Below, piece after piece: positions 17,719-27,064 of a stretch of 64,000 nucleotides of DNA (the stretch's first letter is position 1; each line of letters starts with the position of its first letter). The position numbers and the translations under genes are program-made. The notes under the pieces were generated by a model. It did not search any database. It was not told where the DNA came from and saw nothing but the letters and a program-made list of their open reading frames with translations. The DNA is from Kytococcus sedentarius DSM 20547. GTDB taxonomy: Bacteria > Actinomycetota > Actinomycetes > Actinomycetales > Dermatophilaceae. The DNA lies in NCBI RefSeq assembly GCF_000023925.1, contig NC_013169.1, positions 930,001 through 994,000 on the forward strand. Reading direction: 5' to 3'.

Positions 17719-20247
17719 GTGGAGGGTCCTGAGATCACCACCGCCGAAGCCGTCATCGACAATGGCGCCTACGGCACCCGCACCATCCGGTTCGAGACCG
17801 GACGCCTGGCACAGCAGGCCGCTGGCTCTGTCGCCGCCTACCTCGTCGAGGACGACATCGACGACGCCACCATGGTCCTGTCGACCACCACCGCCGGCAA
17901 GGAGCCGAAGGACCACTTCGACTTCTTCCCGCTGACCGTGGACGTCGAGGAGCGCATGTACGCCGCGGGCCGCATCCCCGGCTCGTTCTTCCGGCGCGAG
18001 GGCCGTCCCGGCACCGACGCCATCCTGACCTGCCGCCTGATCGACCGGCCGCTGCGCCCCACTTTCACCAAGGGCCTGCGCAACGAGGTCCAGGTCGTGG
18101 TGACCGTGCTCGCGCACCACCCCGACCACCAGTACGACGTGCTGGCCATCAACGCCGCCAGCGCCTCCACCCAGATCTCCGGTCTGCCGTTCTCCGGCCC
18201 CATCGGTGGCGTGCGCATCTCGCTCATCGACGGCCAGTGGGTGGCCTTCCCGAACTTCTCGGACATCGCCCGCTCGACCTTCGACATGGTCGTGGCCGGT
18301 CGCCTGACCGATGACGGCGACGTCGCCATCATGATGGTCGAGGCCGAGTCCACCGAGTCCACCTGGGCCCTGGTGAACGACGAGGGCAAGACCGCCCCCA
18401 CCGAGGAGGTCGTGTCCCAGGGGCTCGAGGCCTCCAAGGTCTTCATCCGCGCGCTGTGCGAGGCGCAGGCCTCGCTCCACGCCGCCGCAGGCAAGGAGGT
18501 GCAGGAGTTCCCGACCTTCCTGGACTTCCAGGACGACGCCTACCAGGCCGTCGAGTCCGCTGCCGAGAAGAACACCGCCGAGGCGCTGACCATCGCCGGC
18601 AAGCAGGAGCGCGAGGGGCGCCTGGACGAGATCAAGGACTCCCTCAAGGCCGATCTGGCGGGTGCGGACGAGGAGTCCGGCAAGCCCTTCGCCGGGCGTG
18701 CCAAGGAGGTCTCCGCGGCCTTCAAGGCGCTGCAGAAGAAGCTCATCCGCGAGCGCATCCTGCGTGACGGCGTCCGCATCGACGGCCGTGGTCCGAAGGA
18801 CATCCGCGCGCTCTCCGCCGAGGTGCAGGCGCTGCCGCGCGTGCACGGCTCGGCCATCTTCGAGCGCGGCGAGACCCAGATCATGGGTGTCACCACGCTG
18901 AACATGCTGCGCATGGAGCAGCAGCTGGACGGCCTGAACCCGGTCACCCGCAAGCGCTACATGCACAACTACAACTTCCCGCCCTACTCCACCGGTGAGA
19001 CCGGTCGCGTCGGTTCGCCGAAGCGTCGCGAGATCGGCCACGGTGCGCTCGCCGAGCGCGCCATCCTGCCGGTCCTGCCGAGCCGCGAGGAGTTCCCCTA
19101 CGCGATCCGCCAGGTCTCCGAGGCGCTGGGCTCCAACGGCTCGACCTCGATGGGGTCGGTCTGCGCCTCCACGTTGTCGCTGCTGAACGCCGGTGTGCCG
19201 CTGAAGGCACCCGTTGCCGGCATCGCCATGGGCCTGGTCTCCGCGCAGGTCGACGGTGGCACCCGCTACCAGGCGCTGACGGACATCCTCGGGGCCGAGG
19301 ACGCCTTCGGTGACATGGACTTCAAGGTGGCCGGCACGAAGGACTTCGTGACCGCCATCCAGCTGGACACCAAGCTCGACGGCATCCCCGCCGAGGAGCT
19401 GTCCAAGGCGCTGACCCAGGCTCGTGAGGCCCGCCTCCACATCCTGGACGTCATGTCCCAGGCGATCGACGCCCCGGACGAGATGAGCCCCAACGCCCCG
19501 CGCGTCATTGCGGTGAAGGTGCCGGTCGACAAGATCGGCGAGGTCATCGGCCCGAAGGGCAAGATGATCAACCAGATCCAGGAGGACACCGGCGCCGACA
19601 TCTCGATCGAGGACGACGGCACCGTGTACATCGGCGCGACCGACGGCCCCTCGGCCGAGGCGGCCCGTTCGGCGGTGAACGCGATCGCCAACCCGCAGAT
19701 GCCGGAGATCGGCGAGCGCTTCCTGGGCACCGTGGTGAAGACCACGACGTTCGGTGCGTTCATCTCGCTGCTGCCGGGCAAGGACGGTCTGCTGCACATC
19801 TCCGAGATCCGCAAGCTCGTCGGCGGCAAGCGCATCGACGCCGTCGAGGACGTGCTCAACGTGGGCGACAAGGTCCAGGTGGAGCTCAAGGAGATCGACC
19901 AGCGCGGCAAGCTGTCGCTGGGCGCGGTCGTGGCCGAGGACGGCGAGGCTGCTGCGCAGGCTCCGCAGTCCGGCAAGATCGGTGGCGGTTCCGCCGACCG
20001 CGGCGCCGCCGACGCGACCTCCGTGGAGGACGACGCCGAGCGGCCGGCCCCGGTGACCGTGGAGAACTCCATCACCGACGACGACGCGCTGGAGGCCCAG
20101 GAGGCCACCCAGTCGGCGGTCGACGGTGAGGGCTCCGACTCCTCCGACGACTCCGAGGACGAGGGCGGCGAGCGTCGTCGTCCGCGCCGCCGTCGGGGCG
20201 CCCGTGGTGGGCGTGCCCGTGGCGGGTCCGAGGGTTCCGAGGACTGA
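17719..20247 (+). CDS. pnp: Polyribonucleotide nucleotidyltransferase (PNPase)
   Basis: Phosphorolytic 3'-5' exoribonuclease of RNA turnover, 842 residues. The first RNase PH-like core runs from [20 protein letters not shown] to about residue 230. A helical linker follows, then the second core (about 355-590, with [20 protein letters not shown]). The KH domain contains [20 protein letters not shown] and the S1 domain [20 protein letters not shown]. Beyond the S1 domain there is an acidic stretch ending in an Arg-rich tail ([18 protein letters not shown]), which probably binds RNA or other degradosome parts. GTG 17719 is preceded by AAGGGAGG (17707-17714). The 188 bases after the rpsO terminator hold no gene. 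Confidence 0.97.
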   Translation: MEGPEITTAEAVIDNGAYGTRTIRFETGRLAQQAAGSVAAYLVEDDIDDATMVLSTTTAGKEPKDHFDFFPLTVDVEERMYAAGRIPGSFFRREGRPGTDAILTCRLIDRPLRPTFTKGLRNEVQVVVTVLAHHPDHQYDVLAINAASASTQISGLPFSGPIGGVRISLIDGQWVAFPNFSDIARSTFDMVVAGRLTDDGDVAIMMVEAESTESTWALVNDEGKTAPTEEVVSQGLEASKVFIRALCEAQASLHAAAGKEVQEFPTFLDFQDDAYQAVESAAEKNTAEALTIAGKQEREGRLDEIKDSLKADLAGADEESGKPFAGRAKEVSAAFKALQKKLIRERILRDGVRIDGRGPKDIRALSAEVQALPRVHGSAIFERGETQIMGVTTLNMLRMEQQLDGLNPVTRKRYMHNYNFPPYSTGETGRVGSPKRREIGHGALAERAILPVLPSREEFPYAIRQVSEALGSNGSTSMGSVCASTLSLLNAGVPLKAPVAGIAMGLVSAQVDGGTRYQALTDILGAEDAFGDMDFKVAGTKDFVTAIQLDTKLDGIPAEELSKALTQAREARLHILDVMSQAIDAPDEMSPNAPRVIAVKVPVDKIGEVIGPKGKMINQIQEDTGADISIEDDGTVYIGATDGPSAEAARSAVNAIANPQMPEIGERFLGTVVKTTTFGAFISLLPGKDGLLHISEIRKLVGGKRIDAVEDVLNVGDKVQVELKEIDQRGKLSLGAVVAEDGEAAAQAPQSGKIGGGSADRGAADATSVEDDAERPAPVTVENSITDDDALEAQEATQSAVDGEGSDSSDDSEDEGGERRRPRRRRGARGGRARGGSEGSED

Positions 20248-20280
20248 CCGGCAGGGCCCGTGAGGGCCCGCTGACCCACG

Positions 20281-20317
20281 AGGCCCCCCGCACACCACGA
20301 TGGCGTGCGGGGGGCCT
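20281..20317. terminator. Hairpin between pnp and the convergent acyltransferase remnant
   Basis: A perfect 13-bp stem, AGGCCCCCCGCAC, with an 11-base loop, followed by CTCTTCGTG. It can serve both convergent transcripts. Confidence 0.8.
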
Positions 20318-20366
20318 CTTCGTGTGCCCGCCCCGGCGCTCACGTCGTGCGGGGGGCCTCTTCGTG
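20304..20366. repeat. 21-bp direct repeat containing the terminator right arm
   Basis: The 21 bases at 20304-20324 (CGTGCGGGGGGCCTCTTCG plus TG) recur exactly at 20346-20366. The second copy sits just before the stop of the minus-strand gene. It looks like a local duplication of one terminator arm. Confidence 0.7.
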
Positions 20367-20374
20367 CGGGCTCG

Positions 20375-20715
20375 TCAGTGCTTCGTGGCGAGCTCGGTGA
20401 TGCCCTTGCAGGTGCGGGAGACGAAGGCCTCCAGCGGGCCCCGTCGGCCGAGCCACCACAGGGGGAGGGCCACGACGAACATGGCCGCCAGGTGCACCAG
20501 GAAGACCTCGACGCCGTAGTCACCGGAGGCGTTGTAGTAGGTCCGCACCACGATGTGGATGGTGTACGCGGTCAGGCTGATCATGCCGATGGAGCCCACC
20601 ACTCCCCACAGCGTGCTGGCACGTGGCCACCAGGCCACCACCAGCAGGCCCAGGCCGATGACCGTCACCGAGGTGCCCAGGGTGTGGAACAGGTCGAGCA
20701 TGGTGGAGCCGTGCG
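20375..20715 (-). pseudogene. C-terminal fragment of an IS-interrupted acyltransferase-like membrane protein
   Basis: This is the last 341 bases of a gene whose front half lies at 22138-23013. Removing the IS element and one copy of the 8-bp duplication restores one frame that reads WQFTMYPHGSTMLDLFHTLG across the junction, for a 402-residue protein. The fragment encodes about three membrane spans (VTVIGLGLLVVAWWP, VVGSIGMISLTAYTIHIVV, VFLVHLAAMFVVALPLWWLG) and ends with ELATKH. An internal ATG (20701) could start a 108-residue peptide, but it has lost its promoter. The frame is otherwise undamaged, so the insertion may be recent. Confidence 0.9.
20708..20715. repeat. Target site duplication, left copy
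   Basis: GCCGTGCG here is repeated exactly at 22138-22145 on the other side of the IS element. Eight bases is the usual IS256-family duplication length. Confidence 0.9.
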
Positions 20716-20742
20716 AGTTGAGTCCCGCATAGTGGTGTAGCG
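20716..20742 (+). repeat. Left terminal inverted repeat of the IS
   Basis: It matches the reverse complement of 22111-22137 at 21 of 27 positions. The mismatches lie at the outer end and in a 3-base block between AGTCCCG and AGTGGTGTAGCG. Confidence 0.85.
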
Positions 20743-20834
20743 CGGTGGCCCCGTGATCGTCCCGGACATGGACGCGGTCACCGTGTGATCCTTCGAGTCA
20801 ACCTTCCACAGAATCCTCGAACGGAGTCATCACG

Positions 20835-22082
20835 ATGACCGCACCCCACATTGTGGACCCTGCCGGCCTGCTGGGCGAAGCCCTGGCCGAGGCGTCCCCG
20901 GACTTGATGCGCCACCTGCTGCAGGAAGTGATCAACGCCCTGCTGTCGGCAGACGCCGACGCGGTGGTCGGCGCCGAGTACGGCCGCCCCAGCCAGACCC
21001 GCACCGCCCAACGCAACGGGTACCGCCACCGGGACCTGGACACCCGGGTCGGCACGATCGACGTGGCCGTCCCGAAGCTCCGCACCGGGACCTACTTCCC
21101 CCAGTGGCTCCTGGAGCGCCGCAAGCGGGCCGAGTCGGCCCTGATCACCGTCGTGGCCGACTGCTACCTCGCCGGAGTGAGCACTCGACGGATGGACAAA
21201 CTGGTCAAGACACTGGGGATCGACAGCCTGTCGAAGTCGCAGGTCTCCCGAATGGCCGCCGAGCTCGACGAGCACGTCGAGGAGTTCCGCCACCGCCCCC
21301 TGGACACCGCCGGCCCCTGGACCTTCATATCGGCTGACGCGCTGACGATGAAGGTCCGTGAAGGCGGCAGAGTCATCAACACCGTCGCTCTGATCGCCAC
21401 CGGTGTGAACAACGACGGTCGCCGGGAGGTCCTGGGCCTTCGCGTGGCCACCGGGGAGACCCACTCGGCGTGGAACGAGTTCTTCGCCGATCTCGTCGCC
21501 CGCGGCCTGACCGGTGTCCAGCTGGTCACCTCTGATGCCCACGTCGGTCTGGTCGAGGCGCTGCGGGCGAACCTGCCCGGCGCTACCTGGCAGCGATGCC
21601 GCACCCACTACGCCGCCAACCTCATGGCCACCTGCCCCAAGAGCATGTGGCCGGCGGTCAAGGCCATGCTGCATAGCGTGTACGACCAGCCCGACGCCCC
21701 CGCAGTCGAGGCCCAGTTCGACCGACTGCTGGACTACGTCGCCGAGAAGCTCCCGGACGTGCACGACCACCTGGACGCTGCCCGGGCAGACATCCTGGCC
21801 TTCACCGCCTTCCCCAAGGACGTGTGGTCCCAGATCTGGTCGAACAACCCCGCCGAACGGCTCAACCGGGAGATCCGCCGCCGCACCGACAGCGTGGGGA
21901 TCTTTCCCAACCGGGCCGCCGTTGTCCGCCTCGTCGGAGCCGTCCTGGCCGAACAAACCGACGAATGGGCCGAGGGCCGCCGCTACATGGGCCTGGACCT
22001 CCTGGCCCGCTGCCGCCTGCACCTCGTCACCACCCCCGAGGAGACCACCACGACCACCACCCTGCCCGCCCTCACCGCCTAA
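20835..22082 (+). CDS. IS256-family (mutator-type) transposase
   Basis: DDE transposase of 415 residues, apparently intact. The N-terminal part has LLQEVINALLSADADAVVGA and YGRPSQTRTAQRNGYRHRDL, typical of the family. Catalytic acidic residues are visible in FISADALTMKVREG (first Asp), QLVTSDAHVGLVEAL (second Asp) and NPAERLNREIRRRTDSVGIF (Glu, in the family signature). The C-x2-H motif is in WQRCRTHYAANLM. ATG 20835 is 120 bases inside the left end. It inserted into, and is antisense to, a membrane acyltransferase-like gene. A long minus-strand frame over the same bases is a codon-bias shadow. Confidence 0.97.
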   Translation: MTAPHIVDPAGLLGEALAEASPDLMRHLLQEVINALLSADADAVVGAEYGRPSQTRTAQRNGYRHRDLDTRVGTIDVAVPKLRTGTYFPQWLLERRKRAESALITVVADCYLAGVSTRRMDKLVKTLGIDSLSKSQVSRMAAELDEHVEEFRHRPLDTAGPWTFISADALTMKVREGGRVINTVALIATGVNNDGRREVLGLRVATGETHSAWNEFFADLVARGLTGVQLVTSDAHVGLVEALRANLPGATWQRCRTHYAANLMATCPKSMWPAVKAMLHSVYDQPDAPAVEAQFDRLLDYVAEKLPDVHDHLDAARADILAFTAFPKDVWSQIWSNNPAERLNREIRRRTDSVGIFPNRAAVVRLVGAVLAEQTDEWAEGRRYMGLDLLARCRLHLVTTPEETTTTTTLPALTA

Positions 22083-22110
22083 ACCACCAACCCCACGACC
22101 CGAAGGATGC

Positions 22111-22137
22111 CGCTACACCACTCCACGGGACTTGACC
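22111..22137 (-). repeat. Right terminal inverted repeat of the IS
   Basis: Partner of 20716-20742. The inner 12 bases are CGCTACACCACT, and the element ends in GACC directly before the second duplication copy. Confidence 0.85.
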
Positions 22138-22145
22138 GCCGTGCG
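22138..22145. repeat. Target site duplication, right copy
   Basis: GCCGTGCG, identical to 20708-20715. Confidence 0.9.
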
Positions 22146-23013
22146 GGTACATGGTGAACTGCCACACCCAGTCCGCCGGGGCCTGCCCGTGCAGACCGTG
22201 GCGGGCCTGCAGGTCGAGCGCGTGGAAGTCGGCCACCGGGTCGCCGTGCCAGGTGTCCAGCATCCGCTGGCGCACGCTCGGCTGGGCGGTGACGACCCGG
22301 CTGAGCAGCCACGCGGCGGTGCCCACGGCGATGCCCCCCAGGGTCAGGGCCCGGGCGGTGGCGGCGCGGGTCAGGTCCAGCCGGCCGATGAACATGCCGG
22401 CCAGGAAGTACCCGAACCAGAAGACGATGGGGTAGTACCCGGTCAGCACGAGGTTCTCGGTCGTGGCCATCCAACCCCCGTGGTCGGGCAGGCTGTGGAT
22501 GCTGCTGCTGGGATCGTCCACCCACTCCCGGAGGGGGGCGCCGGCCCACGGCGCCAGCAGGGACCACCCCACGGCCCAGGCCAGGAGGGTGCGGGCGCGC
22601 AGGTGCACGAAGGGGACGGCGAGCAGGAACATGGCGCCGTACGCCGGCAGGATCACGGCGATGCCGGACTCCATGGTGCCCAGGGCGAGCCCCAGCAGGT
22701 AGATGAGCACCGCGCGCACTGTGAGGCTGATGCGGGCTGCGCGCAGGGGTTCCCCGGTCAGGGGGGTGCTGCGGCCGCTGACCAGGGCGATGGACAGGCC
22801 GGCCAGGACGGCGAACAGGGCCGAGGACCTGCCGGTCACCACCCAGCCGAGGTCCCCCCAGGGGTCGTCGACGTAGCGGACGTTCAGGTGGGCCCCCACC
22901 ATGCCGACGATCGCGACCGTCCGGGCGAGGTCGATGCCGCGCAACCGGGAGGGTCGGGTGTCCGGCGACGGGGACCGGGCATCGTCGACCCGGGCTGCTG
23001 CTGTGGCGGACAT
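22138..23013 (-). pseudogene. N-terminal fragment of an IS-interrupted acyltransferase-like membrane protein (DUF418/DUF1624-like)
   Basis: This is the front 290 residues of the gene split by the IS element. The start ATG (23011-23013) gives [20 protein letters not shown], followed by [20 protein letters not shown], the opening of the membrane acyltransferase-like DUF418 or heparan-glucosaminide N-acetyltransferase group. Further spans include SALFAVLAGLSIALVSG, VRAVLIYLLGLALGTMES and YYPIVFWFGYFLAGMFIGRL. In its present state translation would run into the IS and stop at 22072 after about 24 foreign residues. The substrate of the original protein is unknown; members of the group modify surface glycans or are uncharacterised. 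Confidence 0.88.
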
Positions 23014-23080
23014 GGAGGTGAGTCTCTCAGGTTCGACGAGGGTGTTTGCTCGGTCACATCCGGTGGCGGATACTGGAGGC

Positions 23081-24139
23081 ATGTACGGCAACGACTTCGC
23101 AGTCCCTGACGAGCCCCTGAACGCCGCAGAGACGCCCGACTACGAGGCGGCTCTGGCGGAACACGCTGCCGGGGAGATGGATCGCTCCGCGGAGTCCCGC
23201 GCCTCGTTCGACGCGCTCATCGCCGCCGACCAGCGCATCGAGCCGCGGGACGACATGCCCCAGGAGTACCGCGACACGCTGATCCGGCAGATCGCGCAGC
23301 ACGCGCACAGCGAGATCATCGGCATGCAGCCGGAGGGCAACTGGATCACCCGCGCCCCGAGCCTGCGCCGCAAGGCGATCCTCATGGCCAAGGTGCAGGA
23401 CGAGGCCGGCCACGGTCTCTACCTCTACTCGGCCGCCGAGACCTTGGGCATGGACCGTTCGGAGATGCTCGACCGCCTGCACAGCGGCAAGCAGAAGTAC
23501 TCCTCGATCTTCAACTACCCGACCCTGACCTGGGCCGATGCGGGGGCCATCGGCTGGCTGGTGGACGGCGCGGCGATCATGAACCAGGTGCCGCTGTGCC
23601 GCTGCTCCTACGGCCCCTACGGCCGGGCGATGATCCGCGTGTGCAAGGAGGAGTCCTTCCACCAGCGGCAGGGCTTCGAGATCCTGTGGGCGCTGATGCA
23701 GGGGACCGCCGAGCAGCAGGAGATGGCCCAGGACGCGGTGAACCGCACCTGGTGGCCGGCGCTGATGATGTTCGGCCCGCCCGACACCGGGGAGGCCGCG
23801 ACCCAGGGTGGTCACACCGAGCAGTCCATGGCGTGGGGCATCAAGCGCTTCAGCAACGACGACCTGCGCCAGAAGTTCATCGACATGACCGTCCCGCAGG
23901 CCCAGAAGCTGGGCCTGACCCTGCCGGATCCGGACCTGCGCTGGAACGCCGAGCGCGGCCACTGGGACTTCGGCCCGATCGACTGGGACGAGTTCTGGCA
24001 GGTCGTCAAGGGCAACGGGCCCCTGAACGCCCAGCGCATCGCCCACCGGGTGCGTGCGCACGAGGAGGGGGCGTGGGTGCGCGAGGCCGCCACCGCACAC
24101 GCCGCCAAGCAGGCAGCGACCCAGGAGCGTGCAGCATGA
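23081..24139 (+). CDS. paaA: Phenylacetyl-CoA epoxidase subunit A (oxygenase)
   Basis: Catalytic di-iron subunit of the PaaABCE monooxygenase that epoxidises phenylacetyl-CoA. The 352-residue product has [20 protein letters not shown] followed by [20 protein letters not shown], then [20 protein letters not shown] with the E-x2-H iron motif, and [20 protein letters not shown] with the second E-x2-H. The N-terminus is about 40 residues longer than in E. coli. ATG 23081 has GGAGG only one base upstream, too close for a normal ribosome site; a GATACT box six bases upstream suggests a leaderless start. It begins an operon in which A-B, B-C and C-D overlap. Confidence 0.96.
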   Translation: MYGNDFAVPDEPLNAAETPDYEAALAEHAAGEMDRSAESRASFDALIAADQRIEPRDDMPQEYRDTLIRQIAQHAHSEIIGMQPEGNWITRAPSLRRKAILMAKVQDEAGHGLYLYSAAETLGMDRSEMLDRLHSGKQKYSSIFNYPTLTWADAGAIGWLVDGAAIMNQVPLCRCSYGPYGRAMIRVCKEESFHQRQGFEILWALMQGTAEQQEMAQDAVNRTWWPALMMFGPPDTGEAATQGGHTEQSMAWGIKRFSNDDLRQKFIDMTVPQAQKLGLTLPDPDLRWNAERGHWDFGPIDWDEFWQVVKGNGPLNAQRIAHRVRAHEEGAWVREAATAHAAKQAATQERAA

Positions 24140-24423
24140 GTGAGTCCACCTGGCCCCTGTGGGAGGTCTTCGTCCGGCCCAAGCGCGGCCTGAACCACAC
24201 GCACGTGGGCTCGCTCCACGCGCCCGACGCGGAGATGGCGCTGCGCAACGGCCGCGACGTCTACACCCGTCGCGGCGAGGGGGTCTCGGTGTGGGTGGTC
24301 CGCGCCGAGGACATCACGGCGAACAGCCCCGACGAGCGGGACAGCTTCTTCGACCCGGCGGCTGACAAGGTCTACCGCCACCCGACCTTCTACGACGTGC
24401 CCGAGGACGTGGAGTACCTGTGA
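24136..24423 (+). CDS. paaB: Phenylacetyl-CoA epoxidase subunit B
   Basis: Small subunit needed for assembly of the PaaABCE complex. The 95-residue product has [20 protein letters not shown] followed by [20 protein letters not shown], the family core. ATG 24136 overlaps the paaA stop (ATGA), and the stop overlaps the paaC GTG. The length equals that of known PaaB proteins. Confidence 0.96.
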   Translation: MSESTWPLWEVFVRPKRGLNHTHVGSLHAPDAEMALRNGRDVYTRRGEGVSVWVVRAEDITANSPDERDSFFDPAADKVYRHPTFYDVPEDVEYL

Positions 24424-25361
24424 GCGCCGAGTCGCACCTGTCCACCGCCACGCCCGGCACCGCGCCGGCGCAGCCGCAGCGCTTCGAGGTGCAGGAGGGC
24501 GCCCCGGTGCCCACCACGCCGGAGACCGTGGGCCGCGCCCCGGCGCCGTGGGACGCCGGCGGCGACCCCGCATCGATGGGGGACGACCAGCTCTCCGCCC
24601 GCTACCTGCTGGGGCTGGCCGACGACGCCCTGGTCTACGCCCAGCGGCTGGGGGAGTGGATCAGCCGGGCCCCGCAGATCGAGGAGGACATGGCGCTGGG
24701 CAACGTGGCACTGGACCTCGTCGGCCAGGCCCGCGCGCTGTACACGCGGGTGGGGGAGCTCGATGCGGAGCTGCTGCCCGGAGTGCAGAAACTCGCCGAG
24801 GACGATCTGGCCTACTTCCGCGAGGAGCGGCACTTCCGGAACGTCTGGTTGGTGGAGCAGCCCCGCGGGGACTTCGCCCACGAGATGGCCCGCATGCTGT
24901 GGTTCGCCGCCCACCAGGTGGATCTGTACGCGGCGCTGGTGCGCCTCGACGGCGCCGACGAGGTGGGGGTGGCCGTCGCCCGCAAGGCCCTCAAGGAGGT
25001 GGACTACCACCGTGACCACGCGGCGCAGTGGGTGATCCGACTGGGCGACGGGACCGAGGAGTCCACCCGGCGCATGGCGGCGGCCCTGGCCACCGTGGAG
25101 CCCTTCCAGGCCGAGCTGTTCGCCGACGACCCGGTCGCCACCGAGGCAGCACGACGGGGTCTCGGCGTGCTGCCGAGCTCCCTGGCCGAGCGGGCCGAGG
25201 ACTTCGTGACCGGGGTCCTGCGGCGCGCCCGGCTGGAGCGTCCCGAGGCCGGGCGCTGGCACGCCGGCGGGGGCCGCACCGGCACCCACTCCGAGCAGCT
25301 GGGCTACCTGCTGGCCGAGATGCAGTCCGTGGCCCGGGCGCACCCCGGCGCCTCGTGGTGA
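24420..25361 (+). CDS. paaC: Phenylacetyl-CoA epoxidase subunit C
   Basis: Structural ferritin-like partner of PaaA. The 313-residue product has an N-terminal extension of about 45 residues, then LSARYLLGLADDALVYAQRL and EEDMALGNVALDLVGQARAL. Further conserved parts are LAYFREERHFRNVWLVEQPR and ALKEVDYHRDHAAQWVIRLG. GTG 24420 overlaps the paaB stop; the stop overlaps paaD. Fusion or loss of subunits, sometimes seen in this operon, is not present here. Confidence 0.96.
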   Translation: MSAESHLSTATPGTAPAQPQRFEVQEGAPVPTTPETVGRAPAPWDAGGDPASMGDDQLSARYLLGLADDALVYAQRLGEWISRAPQIEEDMALGNVALDLVGQARALYTRVGELDAELLPGVQKLAEDDLAYFREERHFRNVWLVEQPRGDFAHEMARMLWFAAHQVDLYAALVRLDGADEVGVAVARKALKEVDYHRDHAAQWVIRLGDGTEESTRRMAAALATVEPFQAELFADDPVATEAARRGLGVLPSSLAERAEDFVTGVLRRARLERPEAGRWHAGGGRTGTHSEQLGYLLAEMQSVARAHPGASW

Positions 25362-25882
25362 CGGGCGCCGACAGCTCGCGCCTGCCCGCCCAGGACGTGG
25401 TGCGGGCCGTGGAGGCCATCCCGGACCCGGAGATCCCCGTCATCACGCTGGCCGACCTGGGCGTGCTGCGCGAGGTCGCGCCCGACGAGGCCGCCGGCAC
25501 GGTGTCGGTGACGATGACCCCCACCTACTCCGGCTGCCCCGCCATGGAGGTGATGGAGGGCCAGGTGGCCCGCGCCATCGCCCTGCGCGGCTGGGAGCCG
25601 GTGGTGCGCCGGCAGCTGGACCCGCCGTGGACGACCGACTGGATGACCGAGGCCGGCAAGCAGAAGCTGACGCGCTTCGGCATCGCCCCGCCCGGCCCGG
25701 CGGACGCGCCCCGCCACGGGGACGGGCCGGTGGGCCTGCACCTGCAGGTGCGCCAGGTGGCCTGCCCGCACTGCGGGTCGGCCGCCACCGAGGAGCTGGC
25801 CCGGTTCGGCTCCACCGCCTGCAAGGCCCTGCGCCGGTGCCTGGACTGCCGCGAGCCGTTCGACGAGTTCAAGCCCCTGTGA
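25358..25882 (+). CDS. paaD: Phenylacetate pathway protein PaaD (MIP18-like)
   Basis: Iron-sulfur or metal-centre maturation factor of the epoxidase operon. The 174-residue product has an N-terminal DUF59/MIP18 domain (VEAIPDPEIPVITLADLGVL, then TPTYSGCPAMEVM with the conserved Cys near residue 60). A C-terminal zinc ribbon holds the cysteine pairs of VACPHCGSAATEELARFGST and RRCLDCREPF. GTG 25358 overlaps the paaC stop. All residues expected for the family are present. Confidence 0.94.
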   Translation: MTGADSSRLPAQDVVRAVEAIPDPEIPVITLADLGVLREVAPDEAAGTVSVTMTPTYSGCPAMEVMEGQVARAIALRGWEPVVRRQLDPPWTTDWMTEAGKQKLTRFGIAPPGPADAPRHGDGPVGLHLQVRQVACPHCGSAATEELARFGSTACKALRRCLDCREPFDEFKPL

Positions 25883-25948
25883 GCACCGGGCGCGGCACCC
25901 GCCGCCGCGCACACCCCATCGAGAACCCCTGAGAGCACCTGGAGAGAG

Positions 25949-27064
25949 ATGAGCCCCCTGAGCACCCCGAGTCGGCGTCGCGCGACCTTCCACCCGCTGC
26001 GGGTGGTCGACGTGGAGCGGTTGACCGAGGCTGCGGCGGCGATCACCTTCGAGGTGCCCACCGAGCTCGTCGAGGAGTTCACCTTCGAGCCCGGCCAGCA
26101 CCTCACGCTCCGCGCCGACATCGACGGCGTGGACGTGCGGCGCTCGTACTCCATCTGCCTGCCGCGCTCCCGGGCGCTGCGCGACCGCCACGTGCGGGTT
26201 GCCGTCTCCAAGGTGCCGAACGGCGTGATGAGCACCTGGCTGGTGGAGAACACCCAGCCGGGTGACGAGCTGCAGGTGATGACGCCGATGGGGTCGTTCG
26301 TGAACCCGGTGGTGCCCGATGCGGCGCGCCATCACGTGGCGATCGCGGCGGGCTCGGGCATCACCCCCGTCATGTCGCTGCTGGGCACGTTGCTGGAGGA
26401 AGAACCGGGGTCGCGGGCGACCCTGGTGTTCGGCAACCGGCGCACGGACTCGATCATGTTCCTCGAGGAGCTGGCCGACTACAAGAACCAGTACCCGGGG
26501 CGCTTCCAGCTCATCAACGTGCTCTCGCGGGAGCCGCAGGACGTGGAGCTCTTCCACGGGCGGATCGACCGCGAGCGGCTCGAGCGGATCTTCGCCACCC
26601 TCGTGGACGTCGACGACGTGGACCACTGGTACCTCTGCGGTCCGTTCGGCATGGTGGAGACCACCCGGGAGCTGCTCGCCGAGCGGGGCGTGGACGAGCA
26701 CGTGGTGCACCACGAGGTCTTCCACGTGGACGACGCGCCGCCGCAGTCCGCGCCGGAGCCGGTGGACACCGGCGCCGAGCCCGAGGCCGTGGTGACCGTG
26801 ACCCTGGACGGCCGCCGCAGCGAGGTGGACATGCCCAGCAAGGACGCCGAGACCATCCTCGACGCGACCCTGCGGGAGCGCCCCGATGCGCCCTTCTCCT
26901 GCACCGGTGGGGTGTGCGGCACCTGCCGCGCCAAGGTGCTCGGCGGCGAGGTGCGCATGGACCGCAACTACGCGCTGGAGCCCGATGAGGTGGAGGCCGG
27001 CTTCGTGCTGGCCTGCCAGAGCCACCCGGTGACCGACACCGCGGAGATCGACTTCGACGTCTGA
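25949..27064 (+). CDS. paaE: Phenylacetyl-CoA epoxidase reductase subunit
   Basis: Electron-transfer subunit that passes reducing power from NADPH to PaaA. The 371 residues are arranged as an FAD domain (RRSYSICLPRSRALRDRHVR), an NAD(P) domain (VAIAAGSGITPVMSLLGTLL; WYLCGPFGMVETTRELL) and a C-terminal plant-type 2Fe-2S domain. The cluster ligands are visible as FSCTGGVCGTCRAKVLGG plus the later Cys in VLACQSHPV. The start ATG 25949 follows GGAGAG at 25941. A 66-base gap separates it from paaD. Its stop overlaps the start of the MFS transporter gene. Confidence 0.95.
   Translation: MSPLSTPSRRRATFHPLRVVDVERLTEAAAAITFEVPTELVEEFTFEPGQHLTLRADIDGVDVRRSYSICLPRSRALRDRHVRVAVSKVPNGVMSTWLVENTQPGDELQVMTPMGSFVNPVVPDAARHHVAIAAGSGITPVMSLLGTLLEEEPGSRATLVFGNRRTDSIMFLEELADYKNQYPGRFQLINVLSREPQDVELFHGRIDRERLERIFATLVDVDDVDHWYLCGPFGMVETTRELLAERGVDEHVVHHEVFHVDDAPPQSAPEPVDTGAEPEAVVTVTLDGRRSEVDMPSKDAETILDATLRERPDAPFSCTGGVCGTCRAKVLGGEVRMDRNYALEPDEVEAGFVLACQSHPVTDTAEIDFDV

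Larger units (their letters stand above)
20716..22137 (+). mobile_element. IS256-family insertion sequence, complete, 1422 bp
   Basis: The element is bounded by the direct repeat GCCGTGCG. It has imperfect 27-bp terminal inverted repeats (20716-20742 and 22111-22137) that match at 21 positions, including a 12-base inner block AGTGGTGTAGCG and an outer block AGTCCCG. It carries one transposase gene reading plus. Size, repeats, duplication length and transposase all agree with IS256. It contains no copy of the CGATGCGG octamer that dots the surrounding DNA, as expected for recently acquired sequence. Confidence 0.95.

Noticed and set aside
20778-22022. A 414-codon minus-strand frame opposite the transposase.
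   Set aside because: It is a shadow frame; the plus-strand product has the full DDE transposase signature.
20716-22137. The IS element and its neighbours as part of a larger genomic island.
   Set aside because: The element has a clean 8-bp duplication, and the DNA on both sides belongs to one interrupted gene, so nothing besides the IS was inserted.
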